This document shows positions 1 to 32,500 of a stretch of 32,500 bases of DNA, in pieces. Each line of letters starts with the position of its first letter. Positions within the stretch are counted from its first letter, which is position 1. A program made the position numbers and the translations under genes. The notes under the pieces were generated by a model. That model was not told the DNA's origin. It saw only the letters and a program-made list of their open reading frames with translations, and searched no databases. Origin of the DNA: Glandiceps talaboti (taxonomy: Eukaryota > Hemichordata > Enteropneusta > Spengelidae); NCBI RefSeq assembly GCF_964340395.1, contig NC_135554.1, positions 26,720,592 to 26,753,091 of the forward strand, read 5' to 3'.

Positions 1-56
1 GGATGCATAAATTATCCGGGATATAAGGGAAACCCCCCACAATATCCCATTTTAAG

Positions 57-26178
<26,122 letters not shown>

Positions 26179-26430
26179 ATGTCATCCTTTGCAAAATTTG
26201 TTTGATATATTTAGATTTCAAGTCTGGACACTTTGTACTCGTCTGCATACCACAAAAGTACATTATTAATCAAACAGACTGAACGAACTATTCAATATTT
26301 ACTTCATCTTTCATTTCTTATGCAAATATTATTCTGGAAGCTCGCAATCATAATAATGGTTGCTGTTTTTTTATAGATATTTTAGATGTCTTATTCTGTG
26401 AACTCACTAGCGACGATGTAAAAGCTGAAT

Positions 26431-26480
26431 GCACACACACACACACACACATACACACACACACACACACATACATACAT

Positions 26481-26515
<35 letters not shown>

Positions 26516-26660
26516 CAAACACAAACACAAACACAAACACAAACACAAACACAAACACAGACTCAGAATCAAGCACAGACACAGACTCAATCACAGACAC
26601 AGGATCACACATTCTCGGGCACACACAGAGACACAGATACAGGTACAAAGATACACCCAT
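26431..26660. repeat. Compound microsatellite: (CA)n, (GACA)n, (ACAAAC)n
   Basis: Successive runs of CA, CATA, CAGA, ACAAAC hexamers and CAGACA-type units, downstream of gene A's stop and probably inside its 3' UTR. Confidence 0.95.
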
Positions 26661-26832
26661 ACACATACGTATTTCATATACTTTTGTAGAAAAAATAGCG
26701 AATGCTATTAATAGAAGTATATGCCTGTAAAGCTAGAATTCAAAAATCCCTTTCTTCATTTTCAAAACTATACAGATTTGTTCAATTGCTTCATTTAACA
26801 ATGCTAAATACCCCTAGTAATAACAGAGCAAG

Positions 26833-26838
26833 AATAAA
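26833..26838 (+). terminator. Candidate polyadenylation signal AATAAA (gene A)
   Basis: First AATAAA after the gene A stop, 655 bases downstream. A second lies at 27423-27428, so a longer 3' UTR is possible. Confidence 0.45.
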
Positions 26839-27422
26839 TATTTTGTTTATTAAAACAAATATTTCCGGGTATTTAAAACGTCTAATTTTTCCTTAATCCT
26901 AGTGTTGTGTATGAAATACAGTTGTCTTTACCACGTGACCTTTGAATCCTAAACATTTCGCAATATGAAGGTATTGCATCATCCGTGATGCAAGACAAAG
27001 AATGTATTACTGTAGTTTTAAAAAAAATTGATAAGCTAGGGACTATGATTTGTCAACATCCCATTGAATTAAATTGTTTACGTGATTGTGTCGGGGTACA
27101 TATGCACTTTTGATGAAAGGCGAATTGTAAACTATTATGTTGAAATGTTGATATGTTAATAATTTATTATTTAATTACAAATTATTAGTTGTATTTGGAC
27201 CATTACTATCATTATTGACATCTTATGAATGGTTATTGACTTATTTGATTTAAGACGTCACATAAATCTGATGGTTTTTTCCAGGTTATCATTTACTGAT
27301 ATTGAGAACATTAGGTGAAGGTTTAACTGCTTTGTTAGTCTCAGCCTTTCAATCAACTCGTCAACAATCATTTATGTAATACATTTAGTCTTTTGCTGTG
27401 TGATAAACTGTCTTTCAAAAGT

Positions 27423-27428
27423 AATAAA
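27423..27428 (+). terminator. Alternative polyadenylation signal AATAAA (gene A)
   Basis: Second AATAAA on the + strand, followed within about 45 bases by GT-rich sequence (GTGATATACGTGTTTTTT), as expected for a downstream element. Confidence 0.4.
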
Positions 27429-27831
27429 GTACTTGTATCTATACAGGCACTCCTACTATGTGATATACGTGTTTTTTAAGCTGTTAAACTTGTTTCGTTA
27501 ATATCATTACACTACTAGCAGTGCACGTTTTTGTCGCCCTCATTTACGTTATCAGCAAATAATCTGGAAACAGTTTATCTATGTCTGCAATAGTGAACCT
27601 GTGAACAATGGCTAAAGATATGAGATTTATATTATCTGAAGTGGCGAGTAATGTGTCACAGAGGGCGCCAAGCAGCGAGATTATTCTCAAGTGTAATAGA
27701 TTAGCCTATTAGTAGCATGGTAATATAATGCAGCTCACAACCCATTCGCATATTATCCAGAAAATGTCCAAACTGCTTTGCGATTTGAGACTCTATGCAT
27801 GGCACTGGCGATATGATAAACTTATGTTATC

Positions 27832-27869
27832 AACCCCCACCCCCACCCAAACCCCAACCCCACCCCCGC
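27832..27869. repeat. C-rich tract (CCCCA-type)
   Basis: Repeated CCCCAC and CCCCAA units. The complementary strand has G-quadruplex potential. Confidence 0.85.
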
Positions 27870-29415
27870 TATAGAAATCGCCGTTTGAAAATGTCTCCTG
27901 TGTCACGATGTCAGAATATACCAGACTTTAGGCTTTGTAAAAGGGTCTCCTTGTTTGTAAAATTTAATGTACGACAATACTTAGGGCTTGGATGTGTTCG
28001 TGGAATATTCCTGTGAGATTGTCCATGGAGTCCCCCAGCCCCAGAAACAGACAGTTTCATACTCACACGGCCGGGTATGTCAACTGAACTCGACTGAACA
28101 TTGAACACTGGTCTATGGCGTAAATTGCACAATATAACTTGTACACGTGTTCTTGTACACAAATTCTCTGAAAAATGAAGTCACCCGTTTTAATGGTAAA
28201 TGTGGTGTTGTCTGACAGACACTGCGTATAAGGGTCAAATCACTGCACATGTACAATCTGTATCAATGTCTATATCGTGGTATTAAAAGGTAATGAGTGG
28301 GTCATGATCTGATAATCACAATGGTAAATTCGACATTGTCATTGGAGGCACCTATATGAGCACGGGTGTGGCCGTCTCCGCTGTTGATGGTATTTTTGAT
28401 GTTGTTGCTATAGTATTGGCGGTGCGATGGTGGTAGGCATACATATCAATGATGCATACAAGTCCTGTTATACGGTATACAGTGTATGGAATCTGGAGTA
28501 CACAAATAACAGTGCATTTAATGACCGGAGTCACGGTAGTGACAGTCGAATTTACCGACGTCTTCTGAAGTATTTGTGGACAATACACTTGGTACCAACA
28601 CACATGACACCACTGCCAAAAGTGTCCTTTGGCGTTGATTTTGCTGTCATCATTGTTGGCACCTTAGTAAATATTACATCTACTTCATCTCATCGAAATA
28701 TAAAGCAAGTAGGCACACTCCAGTGTAAAGTTTACTCACATCAAGAACATGGAATTGTAGAGCAATAAACTACCTCTGTTGTGTCGGAGAATATTGGTCA
28801 CTTTATCCACGAGTAGTCCAGCTCAAGTCAGGTTTGCTAAGCAATTCTGGTATGTTATTCTAATATTTAATGCTAGCCACTCATAGTATTTAGTAGCTGT
28901 TTGGCGATTTACTTCTTACACGATTTGTGTTTGTGCTTCAAAAATTAGGCATCTATAATTCGGTTACCACAATCGAGATTGTAGGTTGCAAAAGGATATA
29001 TACACAAACTTTTCGCAAAATATTTGTGTGGAGTTTCTACACAGGTAATCGACTGGGTGAAGGGTTGACATTTGTCCTAAGAGAATTTCCATACTACACA
29101 TTCGTTAATTAGGAGATATCGAATAAAACACCCACGCAACACAGCAATACAATACACAATGTTTAACAACGATAGAAGATCTTGTTATGAATATTCAATC
29201 TTTAATCAAAATTAACAATTATCTTAAAATTAACAACCATGGAGAATACTGAAAACAATTGTTTTTTTTACATGAAACTAGAAACAAAAATTGATATCCA
29301 TTATATTATCATGTTCGGACATTTATGAAAAAAGTCGTCATTTGGGTAATTTCGTCATCAAATCTTGATTATATTTCACCAAATGAATCATAATGTACAA
29401 GCATTTCAAAGGGTT

Positions 29416-29441
29416 TTTATTCGGCATACCATACATTTATT
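29416..29441 (-). terminator. Candidate polyadenylation signals (gene B)
   Basis: Two TTTATT hexamers (29416-29421 and 29436-29441) read AATAAA on the minus strand, about 600 bases past the gene B stop. Confidence 0.45.
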
Positions 29442-30024
29442 AAAATGAACACGTTTGACCTTGAATATTGGTCTTATAAGAAGAGAAAAACTGAGTAAAA
29501 CTAAGACTAGACGGCTACCTTCGACAAAACTATTGAGAAATTAAACAACGGAAAAAACCCACACAAACGGAATAAGTTTTTGTGTAAAACCAAGCCATAG
29601 GATATCGATTGCAATCGGAAAAATAAGTCCTGAGAAAACTTCAGAAAGCGATTCAAAATGTTGTGCTACATGACTGGCATTAGTAAAATGAACTATTCAG
29701 GCATGTAATGATAATATTTATGCCTTCACCTATAACTAGAATGTAGGTAAGCTGGAGTTACCGGTAACGGCATATGACCATCCAATACGATTGCTTTATA
29801 AACGAAACTTTCACAAATAGACTGGGACTTGATAAATATACCTTTGACGGCCGAAATATGCAATGAAAATATTTTTTCATTTCAATATAGATCGAAGAGT
29901 GTGATTACTTATTAAATTCTTGCACTGACCAGATACATTCTTTCACAACTTGCAAAACAGATTTCTAAAATAATTAAGATGCTAGGATTTTATATGAAAA
30001 ATCAGCTTTTGCTACATTTTTCCT

Positions 30025-30947
30025 TTAATTTTCATCATCTTCCCTTATTGTCGGAGATTCGTCGTATATGTTATCAACGGCTCGCGGCCATTCAAATCTG
30101 ACGTTGTCATTGTCGTTGTCTTGATGGGGACTGGAAATTGAATCTCGTCGTGAACTCAGGCTGTCTCTGTCACCATCAGTACCATAATTACTGTCTTCTG
30201 GTGTTTCAGGACCTTCTAGGATTTCATCATCGACATCGTCTCTTACGATCAAAGTTTCACTGTCAGAAGTATCATCTTCAAGGACAGCTTGGCCCTGGAG
30301 AGTTTCTGGAATCAGATCATTAGATTCGTCTCCACCATCTATGTGAATAAGCTGACCGACGGGAGTTTCCACGTACTCGTTTTCCAGTCGTGCATTAGGG
30401 GTTTCCACGTACTCGTCTTCAAGTTGTGCATCAGGGGTTTCCATAAAGTCGTTTTCAGGTCGCGCATTGTCCGTTGGGGAGACACTTCTATCATCATTTG
30501 GAGAATCAAAATTAGCAAGCTCACTTGGTGTAAGCGAAATATTATCAATTGACTCAGAAACTCGTAGAGGGCCAATAGAACTGATATCAGTGCCTTGGTC
30601 TTCAGTGTCACTATGAAGGCTAAACTCTCGTGGTGGGATGTCTCCTCGTGACTCAGCACGCATCATTGTGTTGTCATAGTAACTTGAACCAGACTCCCCC
30701 TCATCTCTAAAAGTCATCGATGTTGAAGTACGAATTTGACCACCAAGCCAGGTCCTACCGACCGACATATTCCCTCCCCATTGATTTTCTCCTGAGAATG
30801 TAGATGCATTGTCTTCAGGAGTGTTACTCTTTTTCTTGGTCTGTCTTCGTTGTCGAAGGAGTAAAATAACAGTCACCAAAAGAACAACTGCAACCGACGT
30901 TGAAATAATGGCGGCGATCGTTGGGGCAATATATGTTGTATCGTTAC
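30025..30947 (-). CDS. Gene B last exon: TM helix and long acidic cytoplasmic tail
   Basis: A phase 1 start gives 307 codons with the stop (30025-30027). After GNDTT comes the TM segment YIAPTIAAIISTSVAVVLLV plus seven more hydrophobic residues, then the basic RQRRQTKKK. The remaining 270 or so residues form a hydrophilic tail rich in Asp, Glu, Ser and Asn, so probably disordered. It holds a threefold 12-residue repeat with the core EYVETP (30365-30472) and many Ser-Asp/Glu pairs (SDTEDQ, DTSDSET) that resemble CK2 sites. Tyrosines within EYVETP could be phosphorylated; this is inference. I recognise no known adaptor motif with certainty. Confidence 0.93.
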
Positions 30948-31207
30948 CTTTGATGAATACAAAACGAAAGAAAATTGAAGTCAGTGTATTGTTAGGCAAT
31001 TCAGGATAAAATATAGCACTGAATGTAACAGAATAACTACATTTCTCTTACCTAACACAAAATCAAATATAGTCACTCCCCCTCCCGAACAAAGGATAAT
31101 ATAATTCTATACAGTATACTCAATAAACGCTAATCAACATGTTTAAACACAATACATATACACGTTCTACGACAGACAGACAGACAGACAGACAGACATA
31201 ATTTTAA

Positions 31208-31268
<61 letters not shown>

Positions 31269-32500
31269 CAGACAGAGGGACAGAGGGACATATATAAAGA
31301 CATACATACAGATGGACAGAGACACCTGAAATACATACCTGATTCAAGGGGAATCTCGGATGCGTCAACTGTAATACAAAATTTGTATCAGGTAAATGTT
31401 ACAATAAAGAGTGAATGGGAAAAATCACCAAATGCACTTAATCTTTCTATTTTTCAGCAATTTCATTTTATTCCTTCTCCTGCTTATTTTCCTATTCTCA
31501 TTCACAATTAATCCAGCGACAATATAAGACTTGTACACATTCAGAATATCAAATTTAAAAAAAAAATAGTTTCCTTCGCTGTACATGATAACATCTTCAA
31601 TGTTTGACATGTATGTGCAACATCATAACAGACGTTTTTGATAAATACTTCAATTGCTGTATCGTGTCATGTTGAGTTTTGAATACGTTCTGATCATTAC
31701 ATTCAAATGACTACAAGGCCCTGTAACATAGGGTAAATCATTCACTGTCAATTTGGTCGATGGAGTGAAAAATTATATTACCTGGACAATCGTCTTCATT
31801 GCAAGGTTCAAACTTCTCGTCCTGCCCATCGCAATCTGCTCCACCGTTGGATGGTGGTGGTTGATTACATTCACGTTTCATCAATTGCTCACCACCTCCA
31901 CATACCTCACTGCATTCTCCAATGGTATACCAGTCACTCCATCCACCATCAACTACTGTAATGACGTCATCTAATGCAGCCAGGTCTCCAGGCAACGTTC
32001 CGTCATCTCGACCTTTGATCAACGTGTCCTCAATTCCTTTCATTAGATTGACAGTTTCCAGCGCTGCATCATCATCCTCATTTTCCGAAGGTTTTATTTC
32101 CTGTCAGACAGGTTATGTTCGTAGTTATTAATTGTATACATACATACATACATACATACATACATACATACATACATACATACATACATACATACACACA
32201 CACACATACACATACATACATACATACATACATACATACATACATACACACACATACATACATACATACATACATACATACATACATACATACATACATA
32301 CATACATACATACATACGAACTCTAATTTCTAAAGGTGATTTACTAAATGTTGCACGTATATAAGCTAATAATTTGTTACCCGTCGCCGATATGCTCACC
32401 AGTTCAAATCTTGTGTCCAATGTGTCAGCACGTTTCTTTCTCAATGACCCAGCCGTGACATCATTTATCCCACATCTACACGCAATGCATTCTGGAAGGT
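30025..32500 (-). CDS. Gene B: 3' part of a paralogous furin-TSP1-TM membrane protein
   Basis: Four minus-strand exons: 32500-32400 (cut by the window), 32100-31782, 31368-31339 and 30947-30025. Their phases (0 to 0, 0-1, 1-1, 1-stop) copy gene A exons 35-38, with GT donors and AG acceptors throughout. The visible product is about 456 residues: furin site, SEA-like C-half, TSP1, stalk, TM helix and a long acidic tail. The upstream part, and so its module content, lies outside the window. The pair points to an inverted duplication of at least the membrane-proximal unit. The tail has since diverged or been replaced. Confidence 0.88.
30365..30472 (-). repeat. 36-bp coding repeat, 3 copies, in gene B tail
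   Basis: Units at 30365-30400, 30401-30436 and 30437-30472 encode [N/D]-E-Y-V-E-T-P-x-[A/G]-[R/Q]-L-type 12-mers. The N-terminal-most copy reads DFMETP instead of EYVETP. Confidence 0.92.
31171..31268. repeat. (CAGA)n microsatellite
   Basis: Two runs of CAGA split by a 15-base AT-rich spacer near 31200, in the gene B intron between 30948 and 31338. The remaining intron has nothing recognised. Confidence 0.96.
31339..31368 (-). CDS. Gene B stalk micro-exon
   Basis: 30 bp, phase 1-1, encoding V-DASEIPLES. Minus-strand acceptor GTATTACAG before 31368 and donor GTATGT from 31338. It corresponds to gene A exon 37 in place, phase and the LES motif, which is the main reason for calling so short an exon. 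Confidence 0.8.
31369..31781 (-). other. Gene B intron between TSP1 and stalk exons
   Basis: AT-rich, nothing recognised. Confidence 0.6.
31782..32100 (-). CDS. Gene B exon: SEA-like C-half and TSP1 repeat
   Basis: Phase 0-1 exon of 106 codons, homologous to gene A exon 36 along its length. A helix-prone first part (AALETVNLMKGIEDTLI) is followed by VVDGGWSDWYTIGECSEVCG, then MKRECNQPPPSNGGADC, EPC and DDC, giving the six TSP1 cysteines. The C-mannosylation motif WSDW is kept. The O-fucose Ser/Thr of gene A (C-x-x-S-C-G) is Val here. Minus-strand acceptor CTGACAG ends at 32101; donor GTAATA begins at 31781. Confidence 0.94.
32137..32317. repeat. (CATA)n microsatellite
   Basis: About 180 bp of CATA tetramers with two short CA patches, in the gene B intron between 32101 and 32399. 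Confidence 0.98.
32400..32500 (-). CDS. Gene B exon with furin site, cut by the window edge
   Basis: 33 codons visible, ending at donor GTGAGC (GT at 32399-32398), phase 0. The segment reads LPECIACRCG, then SLRKKRADTLDTRFEL. It aligns with gene A exon 35 (VSEC, then RRKRRDGGASFRVIF). The basic motif RKKR (32430-32441) fits a proprotein convertase site. The acceptor lies outside the window. Confidence 0.85.

Larger units (their letters stand above)
26179..30024. other. Intergenic region between the 3' ends of genes A and B
   Basis: It contains the 3' UTRs of both genes, AATAAA signals on + (26833, 27423) and on - (29416-29421, 29436-29441), a compound microsatellite and a C-rich tract. Open frames here are at most about 113 codons. 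They show no recognisable domain, so I call no gene. Confidence 0.75.

Noticed and set aside
26348-26689. Cys/Leu-rich or Thr/Gln-rich small proteins near 26500
   Set aside because: Pure translations of the CA/GACA/ACAAAC microsatellites.
28352-28768. Open frames of 83 (-) and 113 (+) codons between genes A and B
   Set aside because: No domain, no signal peptide and no splice partners; length is within chance for this region.
31130-31336. Minus-strand open frame rich in SVCL repeats
   Set aside because: Reading of the (CAGA)n repeat inside a gene B intron.

Overview
This is a eukaryotic (metazoan) genomic window. Coding sequence is split into many short exons with GT-AG borders. The encoded modules are animal extracellular types: FN3, EGF, HYR, VWD/C8/TIL, sushi, LU, VWC and TSP1. 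Introns are full of long microsatellites and small inverted-repeat elements. The mix of HYR, FN3, VWD-C8-TIL, sushi and long EGF runs in one membrane protein fits a marine invertebrate, perhaps a deuterostome such as a lancelet or hemichordate. The taxon is inference only.

Gene A (+ strand, 57-26178) fills most of the window and enters from the left edge. I traced 38 coding exons. They keep one open frame for 9,086 nt and encode at least 3,027 residues. Module order: an unrecognised Cys-rich exon, FN3, two EGF, FN3-like, HYR, VWD-C8-TIL-VWC/EGF cassette 1, sixteen sushi modules in one 3-kb exon, EGF, VWD-C8-TIL-VWC/EGF cassette 2, EGF, seven near-identical cbEGF exons, a three-finger Ly6/uPAR (LU) domain, VWC, a Cys-rich stretch, a SEA-like region with a furin site, TSP1, a short stalk, one transmembrane helix and a short tail. 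Almost all module borders are phase-1 introns, the signature of exon shuffling and tandem exon duplication. No signal peptide is visible because the 5' end lies outside the window.

Gene B (- strand, from beyond 32500 down to 30025) is the 3' part of a second gene. Its last four exons match the last four of gene A in order, phase and motifs: furin site, TSP1, stalk exon and TM exon. Its cytoplasmic tail is much longer, about 270 residues, acidic, with a threefold 12-residue repeat. The two genes lie tail to tail, about 3.8 kb apart between stop codons. That gap holds the 3' ends and simple repeats and no gene I can support.

Both products are predicted type I membrane proteins cut by a proprotein convertase just above the membrane: a huge adhesive or recognition ectodomain on a small TSP1-TM stub. 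Points of most interest are sushi modules alternating between two five-cysteine types, a nine-copy 46-bp minisatellite that duplicates a 5' splice site, the tail-to-tail paralogous stubs, and two families of small intronic inverted-repeat elements.
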